A stretch of DNA of 59,368 nt from an uncultured Clostridia bacterium (GCA_934481345.1 CAKSPF010000011.1:1-59368), one strand, 5' to 3'; positions 1 to 9,213 are shown, counted from the first letter of the stretch. Program-made: numbers and translations. Notes: a model not told the origin generated them from the letters alone.

Positions 1-17
1 TCGCAAGCGACTTGATT

Positions 18-47
18 ATCTTACCACATCCATACTGCTTTTGTCAA
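18..47 (-). promoter_or_regulatory. SigA-type promoter reading out of the window
   Basis: On the minus strand TTGACA (42-47) and TAAGAT (18-23) are separated by 18 bp. Transcription would run leftwards off the window edge, so the gene it serves is not visible. Confidence 0.5.
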
Positions 48-78
48 CACTTTTTTTGAATTTTTTTGAAATTTTTTA

Positions 79-624
79 TCACTTTTTGTTTGGCTTCTTA
101 TATATAATGCCGGGAAGATATTTTTCCGATATGCTGAAATCGAACCTTCCGGCTATATATCCTATACCCGAAGCGGCAAGAGGAATAACGGAAGCAATGA
201 CTCCGCCGATGACGGAAAGCTTTTCTTTTTCGTCAATAACCAAACCGAAAAATGCAAAGTTAAATACTCTGAACACGACATTCCAAACGTCTGCAGCATT
301 GCATGCCAATAAAAGCAACACAATATTTAAAACAAAAATGCCTATGCCGTATATAAATCCCATGTAAAGCTTAAATTGCACTTCCGATTCCGGCATTTTC
401 TTCTTTAAACTTTTATATGCTCTGTAATCCTTTGCGGAATTGTGCCACGAGCTGCCGTATACCGATGCCGAATATGCAAATCCCATCACTACGGTATAAA
501 TTATCTTCGCAGTGTTGTATTTAAGTGCCCACGGAAATACCGATATAAAAAACAGTGACAAAACCGCAAAAATAAGATGTTCACCGATTAAAACAAAAAC
601 TCTTTTAATGTGCTTAATATCCAA
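79..624 (-). CDS. small integral membrane protein, unknown function
   Basis: A 181-residue protein that I do not recognise. It has about four hydrophobic segments (roughly residues 8-32, 37-58, 88-112 and 138-158), with a charged KKKMPESE stretch between the second and third, so it should sit in the cytoplasmic membrane. There is no ATG at the start; a TTG at 624 lies 8 nt after a strong GGGAGGTG ribosome binding site, and the N-terminus reads MDIKHIKR. The C-terminus is basic (KKPNKK). It stands alone between a promoter pointing away from it and the divergently transcribed thrS, and no terminator is visible after it. Confidence 0.75.
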   Translation of the reverse strand: MDIKHIKRVFVLIGEHLIFAVLSLFFISVFPWALKYNTAKIIYTVVMGFAYSASVYGSSWHNSAKDYRAYKSLKKKMPESEVQFKLYMGFIYGIGIFVLNIVLLLLACNAADVWNVVFRVFNFAFFGLVIDEKEKLSVIGGVIASVIPLAASGIGYIAGRFDFSISEKYLPGIIYKKPNKK

Positions 625-692
625 CTCAAAGCACCTCCCGTAAAATATAAATAATATTATATTTGATTATTGCATAAAAATCAAGCAATTTC

Positions 693-721
693 TTGACTTT
701 TTTTACAATAAAGCATATAAT
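693..721 (+). promoter_or_regulatory. SigA promoter of thrS
   Basis: TTGACT (693-698) and TATAAT (716-721) are spaced 17 bp. The predicted leader is only about 30 nt, so thrS here has no T-box attenuator. Confidence 0.8.
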
Positions 722-759
722 AAAATATTATATCGCGTTTATACGGAGGTTTAAACATA

Positions 760-2697
760 ATGATTAACATTACTATTACTGATAACGGTACAAAACAATT
801 TGAGCCTGGAGTTACGGTATATGAAGCTGCAAAATCAATAAGCGACGACCTTGCAAGGTCAGCACTCGGCGGATTGGTTGACGGTGAAGTAAAAGAACTT
901 ACCTGCTCAATAGACATCGACTGCGAATTAAAGGTATTAACCTTTGAAGATAAAGAGGGAAAAGATATTTTACGCCATACGGCATCACATGTCATGGCAC
1001 AGGCAGTAAAAAGACTGTATCCGGACACAAAGCTTGCCATCGGTCCTGCCATTGACGACGGATTTTATTATGATTTTGATTCTCCCGAAAATTTCACAAT
1101 GGAGGATTTGAAAAAAATAGAAGCGGAAATGAAAAAAATCGTCAAAGAGCGTTTAAAACTCGAAAAATTTGAACTTCCGCGAAAAGAAGCAATTGAACTT
1201 TTGCAAAAAATGGACGAGCCGTACAAGATAGAACTGGTAAACGACTTACCCGAGGACGCTGTTATTTCCTTCTACAAGCAGGGAGATTTCACAGACCTTT
1301 GCGCCGGACCTCACGCATACGATACGGGATGCGTCAAAGCTTTCAAGCTGTTGAGCGTTACGGGTGCATACTGGCGCGGAAATGAAAAGAACAAAATGCT
1401 TCAGAGAATATATGCTACTGCATTTCCCACAAAGGACGAGCTGAAAGAGCACCTCGAAAAGCTGGAGGACGCAAAAAAGCGCGACCACAACAGGCTCGGC
1501 AGAGAGCTCGGATATTTCACAACGGTAGATATAATAGGTCAGGGCTTGCCGGTGCTTCTTCCGAAAGGTGCACGGGTAATACAGATACTTCAAAGATTTG
1601 TGGAGGATACCGAACAAAAGCTCGGATGGCAGTTAACCAAAACGCCGCTCATGGCAAAAAGCGACCTGTACAAGCTCTCGGGTCACTGGGATCATTACAA
1701 AGACGGTATGTTTGTAATGGGTGATGAAGAATCCGACAAGGAAGTATTTGCTCTCCGTCCTATGACATGCCCGTTCCAGTATCAGGCATACCTTAACAAA
1801 ATGAGAAGCTACCGCGACCTTCCGCTGCGCTATAACGAAACAAGCACACTTTTCAGAAACGAAGCCTCCGGAGAAATGCACGGACTCATACGCGTTCGTC
1901 AGTTTACCATAAGCGAAGGACATCTTATGTGTACTCCCGAACAGCTTGAGCAGGAATTCAAGAGCTGTCTGGAGCTTGCAATATACATGCTTAAAACATT
2001 AGGTCTGTATGAGGACGTATCCTACAGATTTTCAAAATGGGATCCGAATGACCGCGAAAAATACATCGGAACCGAGGAACAGTGGAACGAAGCTCAGGAT
2101 ATGATGGAAAAAATACTCAATCACCTCGGCATCGATTACAAAATCGGTATAGGCGAAGCTGCTTTCTACGGTCCTAAGCTTGACATTCAGATTAAAAACG
2201 TATACGGCAAGGAAGATACGCTTATTACAATTCAGATAGACCAGCTTCTGGCTGAAAAATTCGGAATGGAATACACCGATAAGGACGGCTCAAAGAAAAA
2301 TCCTTATATTATACACAGAACATCAATAGGCTGCTACGAAAGAACGCTCGCACTTCTTATTGAAAAATATGCCGGTGCATTCCCGACATGGCTTGCGCCC
2401 ACTCAGGTTCAGATTATTCCTGTTTCCGAAAAGCACTTTGACTATGCAATCGATATTAAGAACAAAATGATAAACGAAGGAATACGAGTTGACATCGACC
2501 TCAGAAACGAAAAACTCGGCTACAAGATAAGAGAAGCACGCATGGAGAAAGTACCGAACATGGTAATTGTGGGTGACAAAGAAATCGAAAGCAACACGCT
2601 CTCGGTACGTTCGAGAAAGCTTGGCGAGCTTGGTTCAAAAACATTTGACGAGTTTATGAGCTTCATAAAAGACGAAATAGAAAACAAAACACTTTAA
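760..2697 (+). CDS. thrS: threonyl-tRNA synthetase
   Basis: Charges tRNA-Thr with threonine in the cytosol. The 645 residues show the full domain order: TGS domain (1-62), editing domain with H73/H77 and the DLCAGPH motif (C181, H185), class II catalytic core, and C-terminal anticodon-binding domain starting near APTQVQIIPV. The zinc ligands are present as C337, H388 (SEGH) and the His of the late HRTSIG motif. The segment after C337 reads MTCPFQY rather than the common MNCPGH, so this is a divergent but apparently functional subfamily. The ATG at 760 follows GGAGGT at 745-750. It is transcribed from its own promoter with a very short leader and is followed by a weak hairpin. Confidence 0.97.
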   Translation: MINITITDNGTKQFEPGVTVYEAAKSISDDLARSALGGLVDGEVKELTCSIDIDCELKVLTFEDKEGKDILRHTASHVMAQAVKRLYPDTKLAIGPAIDDGFYYDFDSPENFTMEDLKKIEAEMKKIVKERLKLEKFELPRKEAIELLQKMDEPYKIELVNDLPEDAVISFYKQGDFTDLCAGPHAYDTGCVKAFKLLSVTGAYWRGNEKNKMLQRIYATAFPTKDELKEHLEKLEDAKKRDHNRLGRELGYFTTVDIIGQGLPVLLPKGARVIQILQRFVEDTEQKLGWQLTKTPLMAKSDLYKLSGHWDHYKDGMFVMGDEESDKEVFALRPMTCPFQYQAYLNKMRSYRDLPLRYNETSTLFRNEASGEMHGLIRVRQFTISEGHLMCTPEQLEQEFKSCLELAIYMLKTLGLYEDVSYRFSKWDPNDREKYIGTEEQWNEAQDMMEKILNHLGIDYKIGIGEAAFYGPKLDIQIKNVYGKEDTLITIQIDQLLAEKFGMEYTDKDGSKKNPYIIHRTSIGCYERTLALLIEKYAGAFPTWLAPTQVQIIPVSEKHFDYAIDIKNKMINEGIRVDIDLRNEKLGYKIREARMEKVPNMVIVGDKEIESNTLSVRSRKLGELGSKTFDEFMSFIKDEIENKTL

Positions 2698-2715
2698 TTG
2701 AGGTATTTCCTCTGC

Positions 2716-2747
2716 AAAATCCGATTCGCAAAAGCGATTCGGATTTT
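2716..2747 (+). terminator. hairpin after thrS, possible leaky terminator
   Basis: Arms 2716-2729 and 2734-2747 pair around an AAAA loop with one T-T mismatch. The following tract (TTTTGTAAAT) is poor in T, so read-through into the next operon is likely. Confidence 0.5.
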
Positions 2748-2770
2748 GTAAATCAAGAAGGGAATGTTAT

Positions 2771-3313
2771 ATGTTTTTAAAAGGAATTTTCGGACATTTC
2801 AGGACAATAACGGCGCACAGGCATGCCGTCATACGCAACTGCTTCAAAGCCGGCATAGGCTTTCAGGGATTAAGGCATGATTTGTCAAAATACTCTCCGT
2901 CAGAGTTCATATCCGGCGCCAGATTCTATGAGGACGGAAAGCGCTCGCCAAACGAACGCGAAAGGGAAATATACGGCTGCAGCAGGGCGTGGATGCACCA
3001 TAAAGGACGCAACAAGCATCATTTTGAATACTGGTCCGACTACAGCACGGTAACAAAAATACTTTCTCCCGTCAAAATGCCGAATAAATATGTTATAGAA
3101 ATGTTCTGCGACAGGGTTGCCGCAAGTAAAATATATCAAGGCAAAAACTATACGGATTCGCATCCGCTGAATTATTTTCTGAAATCCAAAAAAACAAGAA
3201 TGATACACCCTAAAACCTCCGAGCGCATAGAATTTTTGCTCAGAATGCTTGAAGAAAAGGGCGAGGATGAAACTTTCAGATATATAAGAGAGCACCGCAA
3301 AGAAGATTACTGA
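2771..3313 (+). CDS. DUF5662 family protein
   Basis: A 180-residue soluble protein of the DUF5662 family, which databases often mislabel as catalase. The family features GLRHDLSKYSPSEF (near 35-48), WMHHKGRNKHHFEYW (near 75-90) and the HP-x-T segment near 145-150 are all visible. The HD and HH pairs suggest a metal-binding HD-like fold, but no reaction is established. It lies 21 bp upstream of znuA and has no promoter of its own that I can see, so it is probably co-transcribed with the zinc transporter. Whether that reflects metal biology or chance is unknown. Confidence 0.85.
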   Translation: MFLKGIFGHFRTITAHRHAVIRNCFKAGIGFQGLRHDLSKYSPSEFISGARFYEDGKRSPNEREREIYGCSRAWMHHKGRNKHHFEYWSDYSTVTKILSPVKMPNKYVIEMFCDRVAASKIYQGKNYTDSHPLNYFLKSKKTRMIHPKTSERIEFLLRMLEEKGEDETFRYIREHRKEDY

Positions 3314-3334
3314 TTTATTCTGACAGAGGTAATT

Positions 3335-4297
3335 ATGAAAAAAATTGCAATACTGCTTACAGCAATAATACTTATTACAATTGCCGCCGGCTGCGGAATA
3401 TCAAAAACAGAGAACAGCAGGCTGAATGTTGTCTGCACGGTTTTTCCGCAATACGACTTTGTAAAAAATATTGCCGGTGACGCCGTCAATCTGAAAATGC
3501 TTCTTCCGCCCGGCAGCGAGGCACATTCCTACGAGCCTACTCCGCAGGATATTACGGATGTATCAAATGCCGATATTCTGATTATGGTCGGAGGCGAATC
3601 GGAAGCATGGGCAGAGCATATTCTCGAAAGCACGGACACATCGAAAATGAAAATTTTAAAGATGCTTGACGAAGTCGATGTATTTGAGGAAGAAATCGTT
3701 GAAGGCATGGACGAAAAATCAGAGGAACATCACGGACATCATGATGAAAACATTGAAGAGGGACACGAAGAATATGACGAACATGTCTGGACTTCCCCGG
3801 AAAATGCCGTTAAAATAACAAACTCCATATGCCGCGTCCTGTGTGAAGCAGACAGCAAAAATTCCGATATGTACAAAAAAAATACTGCTTCATACACTTC
3901 AAAACTCGAAAAGCTTGATACTGAATACAAACATATAGCACAAGCGGCGAAAAGGGAAACTCTGATATTCGGTGATAGATTTCCTTTCAGATACTTAACA
4001 GAAAATTACAGATTTAAATATTTTGCCGCATTCCCCGGCTGCTCGTCACACACCGAGCCGTCACCTGCCACGGTTATTTTTCTCATAAATAAAATAAAAT
4101 CCGAAAAAATACCGGTTGTTTTCTGTGTGGATTACAATGACGCGAGAATTGCCCGTACAATAAGTTCGGAAACCGGAGCCGCGGTAAAGAGGCTGTATTC
4201 TTGCCACATCATCTCAAAAAAACAATTCAAAAACGGCGAAACATACCTTAGCCTGATGAAAAAAAATGCGGCTGCAATTAAGGAGGCTTTGAACTGA
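3335..4297 (+). CDS. znuA: zinc (or manganese) ABC transporter substrate-binding lipoprotein
   Basis: Cluster A-I metal-binding lipoprotein of 320 residues that delivers Zn2+, or possibly Mn2+, to the ZnuBC permease outside the cell. The signal peptide ends in a lipobox (IAAGC, Cys20). Metal ligands are suggested by His64 in GSEAHSYEPTP, His150 in EHVWTSP and the later FGDRFPFRYL region. Between residues 113 and 149 lies a charged His-rich loop (HHGHHDE), typical of zinc rather than manganese binding proteins. The third ligand, usually a His in the FGDxHxAF segment, is replaced here (DRFPFRYL), which is unusual. First gene of the znuACB set; the next ATG follows one base after its stop. Confidence 0.92.
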   Translation: MKKIAILLTAIILITIAAGCGISKTENSRLNVVCTVFPQYDFVKNIAGDAVNLKMLLPPGSEAHSYEPTPQDITDVSNADILIMVGGESEAWAEHILESTDTSKMKILKMLDEVDVFEEEIVEGMDEKSEEHHGHHDENIEEGHEEYDEHVWTSPENAVKITNSICRVLCEADSKNSDMYKKNTASYTSKLEKLDTEYKHIAQAAKRETLIFGDRFPFRYLTENYRFKYFAAFPGCSSHTEPSPATVIFLINKIKSEKIPVVFCVDYNDARIARTISSETGAAVKRLYSCHIISKKQFKNGETYLSLMKKNAAAIKEALN

Positions 4298-4298
4298 A

Positions 4299-4994
4299 AT
4301 GTGCATAATAAAATATGATAACGTAAGCCTCGGCTACGACGGCAAAGACATTATAGAAAACATCTCCTTTTGCGTTAATCCGGGCGACTATGTATGCATT
4401 GTGGGAGAAAACGGCTCCGGAAAAAGTACGCTTACAAAAGGTCTTCTGGGGCTTATAAAACCATATAAAGGACGCATAGAGCTCAATTGCAGCCGAATAG
4501 GCTATCTTCCGCAGCAAACTCTGCTTCAGCGCGACTTTCCCGCTTCGGTATACGAAATAGTTTTGTCGGGTTGCTTAAACCGTCACATGCTCATTCCGTT
4601 TTACACAAAGAAGGACAAAGCCGCCGCAAACAAAGCAATTAAAAAAATGGAAATAGAGAGTTTAAAAAAGAGAAGCTATCAGGAGTTATCCGGCGGACAG
4701 CAGCAGCGTGTCCTGCTTGCAAGAGCACTCTGCGCCGCAGGCGGACTGATTGTTCTGGACGAACCGGCAGCCGGGCTCGACCCGATTATAACAAACGAGC
4801 TGTACTCTCTGATTTTTGAGCTTAACCAAAAAGACTCGCTTACCGTAATGATGGTTTCGCACGATATTGAAGCTGCCTGCCGGTATGCTACTCATATACT
4901 CCATATAAAGAATAATTCATATTACTTTGGTACTGTTTCCGACTACAAAAAAACGGATATAGGAAAATACTTTATAGGAGGCAGCCAAAAATGA
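4299..4994 (+). CDS. znuC: zinc ABC transporter ATP-binding protein
   Basis: ATPase subunit, 231 residues, energising metal uptake at the inner face of the membrane. Walker A GENGSGKST, Q-loop region YLPQQTLLQ, signature LSGGQQQR, Walker B LIVLDEPAAGLDP and the switch His in MMVSHDIE are all intact. The start ATG is one base after the znuA stop, and its stop overlaps the znuB start in an ATGA, so the three genes are translationally coupled. Confidence 0.95.
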   Translation: MCIIKYDNVSLGYDGKDIIENISFCVNPGDYVCIVGENGSGKSTLTKGLLGLIKPYKGRIELNCSRIGYLPQQTLLQRDFPASVYEIVLSGCLNRHMLIPFYTKKDKAAANKAIKKMEIESLKKRSYQELSGGQQQRVLLARALCAAGGLIVLDEPAAGLDPIITNELYSLIFELNQKDSLTVMMVSHDIEAACRYATHILHIKNNSYYFGTVSDYKKTDIGKYFIGGSQK

Positions 4995-5803
4995 ACGATA
5001 TTCTTTCAATTTTTTCATATACGTTTATGACAAACGCGTTTATAGCTGGAGCGCTTGTATCGTTATGTGCTTCTCTGCTCGGTGTAAGCCTTGTTTTAAA
5101 GCGTTATTCAATGATTGGCGACGGACTTTCGCACGTTGGTTTCGGTGCGCTTGCTGTTTCCGCAGTTTTGGGGCTCTCACCCCTTGAAGTGACAATACCG
5201 ATTGTCGTTATCGCAGCAATAGCGCTGCTCCGCATAAGCGAAAACGGCAAAATCAAAGGCGACGCGGCAATAAGTCTGATTTCAACCGGTGCGCTTGCGT
5301 TTGGCATAATAATAGTTTCGGCAGGCGGTGTAAATACTGATTTGAACAGTTATTTATTCGGAAGCATCCTTGCCATAAGCAAAAGCGACATGACGCTGAG
5401 TATAATTCTGTCTGTAATTGTCATTATACTTTTCGGAGTGCTGTACAATGCTATTTTTTCCGTGACATTTGATGAACGGTTTTCAAAGGCACTCGGAATT
5501 AACACCGGGTTATACAATATAATTATCGCGGTACTCACAGCTATAACAATCGTACTCGGAATGAGAATGATGGGCTCGCTCTTAATATCCGCTCTTATCG
5601 TATTTCCTGCGCTTACGGCAATGCGTGTATTTAAAAGTTTCAAAAAAGTGACTGTTTTTTCGGCAATAATCGCAGTATTCTGTTTTTTTGCCGGAATGAT
5701 TATCTCGTATATACTGAACACTCCGTCCGGTGCAACCGTAGTTGCCGCAAACATTGTAATGTTTTTGATTTTTTCTTTGATAGGATTTGCAAAAAGCAGG
5801 TAA
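4991..5803 (+). CDS. znuB: zinc ABC transporter membrane permease
   Basis: ABC-3 family permease, 270 residues with about seven to eight membrane segments. It forms the metal channel with ZnuC. The family signature around GDGLSHVGFGALAVS (residues 41-55) and the later GMRMMGSLLISALIVFPA coupling segment are clear. It overlaps znuC by 4 nt. The gene ends five bases before the convergent end of the next gene; there is no terminator between them, so some antisense overlap of transcripts is expected. Confidence 0.94.
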   Translation: MNDILSIFSYTFMTNAFIAGALVSLCASLLGVSLVLKRYSMIGDGLSHVGFGALAVSAVLGLSPLEVTIPIVVIAAIALLRISENGKIKGDAAISLISTGALAFGIIIVSAGGVNTDLNSYLFGSILAISKSDMTLSIILSVIVIILFGVLYNAIFSVTFDERFSKALGINTGLYNIIIAVLTAITIVLGMRMMGSLLISALIVFPALTAMRVFKSFKKVTVFSAIIAVFCFFAGMIISYILNTPSGATVVAANIVMFLIFSLIGFAKSR

Positions 5804-5808
5804 TGCTT

Positions 5809-6660
5809 TCATGCCTCGGTATTAACGGATATATCCGTGCCGTCGCATTTGATGACAACAGTGCCGTTAATATCGCTTCGCAGGACTTGCGCACCGATTA
5901 TATCCAGGCTCTCCAAAACCTTTTTGGAGGGCTTTTTATCTGCAATTTTCGGAACCTGAATAACAGCATATTCCGGAGAAACATTTTGCAGAAAAGCAGG
6001 TGATGACGCTCTGTCGCTTCCGCTTTCCGCAACGGAAAGCACATCTGACTTCATATATTCACCGAATGAACTTATCATATCGTTTTCTGACTCAATGCTG
6101 CAATCACCCTCTATAAAAAATGTATTTTCTCTGTAAGAAACTATCAGAGATACGGCAAAGTCATTTTTATTTGAATAATTGTTTTCTATCGGCGAAACCG
6201 CACTTATGCAGATTTCCTTTTCATCTTTCAGCGCTGTACCGTTGCACAGTTCTCTTACGGCACAATTCATCTTTGCCGCCTCGGCAACGGTATTTTTATA
6301 CAAAGTAACGTTAACCGCATATTCCGGTACATATATTTCACGCACGTTAAAATTCTGCATGACTTTTTTTGCTCCGCCCATATGAAGGCTGTCTGTATAT
6401 GTTACAGCAAGGCAGTCTATTGAATCAATCCCGAGATTCCGAACATACTCATATATTTTCGGAAAATCGTCTGCCGTTCCGCAGTCGGTCAACATGCACT
6501 TGCCGTCCGGAAGTTCAAACACTGTGCACTTGCCCTCATCAAGTTTCAGAAAATGTGCTTTCAGTATTCCGGCTGAATTTGCAGCGGTTCTGCTTTTTTC
6601 GCATCCGAAAAGCATAAAAATCAAGGTCAAAGTCATAAAAATGCAAAAAATCCTTTTCAT
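5809..6660 (-). CDS. lipoprotein with degenerate ComEC-type metallo-beta-lactamase domain
   Basis: A 283-residue predicted lipoprotein (lipobox LFGC, Cys20). The rest aligns by eye with the extracellular metallo-beta-lactamase (MBL) domain seen in ComEC and in secreted ComEC-like MBL proteins: core start near 36-60 ending in LTDCG, a motif at 86-96 in the HxDxDHxGG position, FFIEGDC near 181-187, and a VSPEYAVIQV strand near 226. The metal ligands are largely gone. The HxDxDH position reads YTDSLH (Y88, D90, L92, H93) and the usual HHGS reads ESGS (E212, S213). It is therefore probably a non-catalytic binding protein. It is on the same strand as the binding-protein gene upstream, 85 bp away. 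Confidence 0.75.
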   Translation of the reverse strand: MKRIFCIFMTLTLIFMLFGCEKSRTAANSAGILKAHFLKLDEGKCTVFELPDGKCMLTDCGTADDFPKIYEYVRNLGIDSIDCLAVTYTDSLHMGGAKKVMQNFNVREIYVPEYAVNVTLYKNTVAEAAKMNCAVRELCNGTALKDEKEICISAVSPIENNYSNKNDFAVSLIVSYRENTFFIEGDCSIESENDMISSFGEYMKSDVLSVAESGSDRASSPAFLQNVSPEYAVIQVPKIADKKPSKKVLESLDIIGAQVLRSDINGTVVIKCDGTDISVNTEA

Positions 6661-6745
6661 AAGAAAATCTCCCGTACCAAAATATAATAATTTATTTTAG
6701 CACAGGAGATATAAATATTTTTGTCATTTAATGTGATTTTTCAAA

Positions 6746-8353
6746 TTATTGTTTAGTGTAATTAATGTAAATCTCACCCAAATCGGCGTAGAAATTGGTA
6801 AGATTCTTATTAACCTTGCCTTTGATTCGCGCACCGATGAGCAAGGCGTCATTTATATGATAAAGCGGTATCTGAGGCATGTTATCGTCAAAAAACTTTT
6901 TGAAATTTGAATAAGCGATAACCGCATCTTCCTTGTTTGCCGCAACATTCATACTGTAAATAAGATTGTCAAGCTCCGGATTTGTGTAATTGCACACAGC
7001 GCCTCCAGGTGCGGTATTTTCCGCAGGCTCATTTTGAAGCTGTTCTGCAGTTTCACCGTCCTCGCCTTCAGTTGCAGCCGGCGTCTGCTGCGGAGCAACA
7101 TTGAACATAAAGCGCACCGACGCGTCCCTGCTCATATCAATCTCGCCTATATAAAGCTGATAATCTTCGCTTTGAATTCTGCTTTGATACGAATCAAAAT
7201 CCACCTTTGTAGATACTATTTTAATTCCGTACTCCTCCAAAACCCGTTTCAGATATTCCGCAATTTTTTGTTTCTGAGCGCTTTCTTCATTATAAAGCAG
7301 ATACAGCGTTGTACTCTGCAATTCAGGCTTTTTTTCATCATTTTTTTGCGAATTATCGGCATTGCCGCAAAAATATGCCTTTGATGTAATCGGTGTATCG
7401 GCTACTGTTCCGTGTGAAAACAGCAGACTGTCCGTAAGTAATTTTTTATCTATTGCCTTTGCCAGTTTTTTTCTGTTTTCGGCATCAGACAGATACGAAT
7501 TCTTTACATTCACGCCAAGAAATGTATATCTCGTAGTGGTTACCTCGCTCGTTGTGAAATTTGCAGTATAGGAAAATTCCCCCCAGCGTCCTCTGTCGGT
7601 TGTGATAAGATCTGTTTCACCCGAGTCAAATGCATAAAGCATGCTGTCGTTATCCTTTACAAACCGAACGCAGACATTCGGTATATACACTTTGGTTTCG
7701 CCGTGCCACGAATCATTTTTTAAAAGCTCAAGGCTTACATACTCATTTAATTTATCGTACTTATAGCGACCTGTTCCGACGGGCTTAAATCCGTTATTCG
7801 GAACATCAAAGCTCGCTCTTTGCAAACCGGACGGCATTATCGGAAAATCCAGATTGTTTACAAAATCGGATTGAGGGGATTTTAAGGTAATTACCACTGT
7901 TTTATTATCCTTTGCAGTATAAGAACGCACATTTTCAAGATTGCTCAAATAAAACGAATTTGTGTTCTGGATATATTCAAAAGTGGCTGTCACGTCATTT
8001 GCATCAAAATCAGAGCCGTCGTGAAACTTTATACCGCTTTTAAGATTGACGGTATAAACCGTGTTGTTTTCGGAAACGCTGTAATTCTCCGCAAGCACTC
8101 CCCTTGCGCTCAAATCCTCATTAACAACAAAAAGCCCTTCATATACAAGATACAAAAAGTCGCGCACGCACGAATACTGCGTACTAAGCGGATTTAATGT
8201 ATCGGGCGAATATGACGACAAATTGAGAGTTCCTCCCTCCGCCGGTATAAGCCCGGACTCTGAATTTGTTTTTTTACCGCTGTTTTTATTAAGCGAACAG
8301 CCGGATAAAATGAGTATTATTGACACAAAAACTGCAAGTATGCTTCGTTTCAT
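6746..8353 (-). CDS. family 5 peptide/solute-binding lipoprotein
   Basis: A 535-residue ABC-type extracellular solute-binding protein of family 5 (OppA/DppA-like), anchored by a lipobox (ILSGC). The early motif TLNPLSTQYSCVRDFLYLVYEGL and the later KSGIKFHDGSDFDANDVTATFEY are typical of the family. Near residues 415-445 it has a low-complexity insert rich in Glu, Gln, Ala and Pro. No permease or ATPase genes are nearby, so it must work with a transporter encoded elsewhere or act as a sensor. It starts 9 bp after ymdB, so it is probably in that operon. Confidence 0.88.
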   Translation of the reverse strand: MKRSILAVFVSIILILSGCSLNKNSGKKTNSESGLIPAEGGTLNLSSYSPDTLNPLSTQYSCVRDFLYLVYEGLFVVNEDLSARGVLAENYSVSENNTVYTVNLKSGIKFHDGSDFDANDVTATFEYIQNTNSFYLSNLENVRSYTAKDNKTVVITLKSPQSDFVNNLDFPIMPSGLQRASFDVPNNGFKPVGTGRYKYDKLNEYVSLELLKNDSWHGETKVYIPNVCVRFVKDNDSMLYAFDSGETDLITTDRGRWGEFSYTANFTTSEVTTTRYTFLGVNVKNSYLSDAENRKKLAKAIDKKLLTDSLLFSHGTVADTPITSKAYFCGNADNSQKNDEKKPELQSTTLYLLYNEESAQKQKIAEYLKRVLEEYGIKIVSTKVDFDSYQSRIQSEDYQLYIGEIDMSRDASVRFMFNVAPQQTPAATEGEDGETAEQLQNEPAENTAPGGAVCNYTNPELDNLIYSMNVAANKEDAVIAYSNFKKFFDDNMPQIPLYHINDALLIGARIKGKVNKNLTNFYADLGEIYINYTKQ

Positions 8354-8362
8354 AGCTTTCTC

Positions 8363-9139
8363 CTACAATTTAATAATTCTTTTGATACTTACTGCACTGT
8401 TTGTACTGTCATCGACCTCCAGAACAGCTCCGCTCAGTTTTGCCTTACCGTCCGCATGTTCAAACCGCTGCGGCATGAAAGTAAGAAATCTGTCTATAAT
8501 AACCTGCGGTTCAACTCCCAGCACGCTGTGCACGGCCCCTGTCATACCGACATCGCTTATATATGCGGTTCCTTTCGGCAAAATCGTTTCGTCTGCCGTC
8601 TGTACATGAGTATGTGTGCCGAAAACGCATGTTGCCTTTCCGTCCAAAAAATATCCCATGGCACGCTTTTCACTTGTTGCATCCGCATGAAAATCGACAA
8701 TTATAATATCTGCGCCGTCAGCCTTTGCGGATTTTATTTCCGCCTCAAGCGCACGGAACGGACAGTCAATATTCATAATATTTACCCTGCCCATAGCATT
8801 TATAACACAAATTCTTTTGCCGTGTGCATTTACCGTCACGCTGCCCTTTCCCGCCGTGCCGCACGGGTAATTCAGCGGACGTATGACATTATTTTCATTT
8901 TCAAAAATCTTAAATATATCTTTTCGCCCGAAGGTATGATTGCCCATGGTGATTACATCCACACCTATATTCATAAGAGCGTCATAATCCGCATAGGATA
9001 ATCCGTTTCCGCCGGACGCATTTTCTGCATTTGCAATTACAAAATCAATATTTTCTTCATCGACAACTTCATTAAGAACGGTTGAAACAAAATCCATTCC
9101 GCAGCTTCCGAAAATATCTCCTATCAATAAAAATCTCAA
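8363..9139 (-). CDS. ymdB: YmdB-family metallophosphoesterase
   Basis: Predicted cyclic-nucleotide phosphodiesterase of the YmdB family (258 residues from the start chosen here). In Bacillus subtilis YmdB influences motility versus biofilm decisions and RNA turnover. Motifs visible: LLIGDIFGSCG at the N-terminus, NAENASGGNGL, MGNHTFGRKD, DFHADATSEK and FGTHTHVQTADE, which together supply the two-metal site. I start it at TTG 9139, 7 nt after GGAGGA. An in-frame upstream start at 9190 would add 17 residues lying over the terminator of rny. Its position after rny matches the usual rny-ymdB order. Confidence 0.93.
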   Translation of the reverse strand: MRFLLIGDIFGSCGMDFVSTVLNEVVDEENIDFVIANAENASGGNGLSYADYDALMNIGVDVITMGNHTFGRKDIFKIFENENNVIRPLNYPCGTAGKGSVTVNAHGKRICVINAMGRVNIMNIDCPFRALEAEIKSAKADGADIIIVDFHADATSEKRAMGYFLDGKATCVFGTHTHVQTADETILPKGTAYISDVGMTGAVHSVLGVEPQVIIDRFLTFMPQRFEHADGKAKLSGAVLEVDDSTNSAVSIKRIIKL

Positions 9140-9165
9140 TTTGTATTCCTCCGGTTCACACACTG

Positions 9166-9203
9166 TAAAAAAACTAAAAGGAGCAGGCAAAAACGCCCGC
9201 TCC
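9166..9203 (-). terminator. intrinsic terminator between rny and ymdB
   Basis: On the minus strand GGAGCGGGC (9203-9195) pairs with GCCTGCTCC (9188-9180), with one G-U wobble, and is followed by a T-rich tract (9179-9166). It should reduce read-through from rny into ymdB. Confidence 0.75.
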
Positions 9204-9213
9204 GAATTAATTT

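Noticed and set aside
625..759. T-box riboswitch before thrS
   Set aside because: The promoter leaves only about 30 nt of leader, and no T-box sequence or specifier stem is present.
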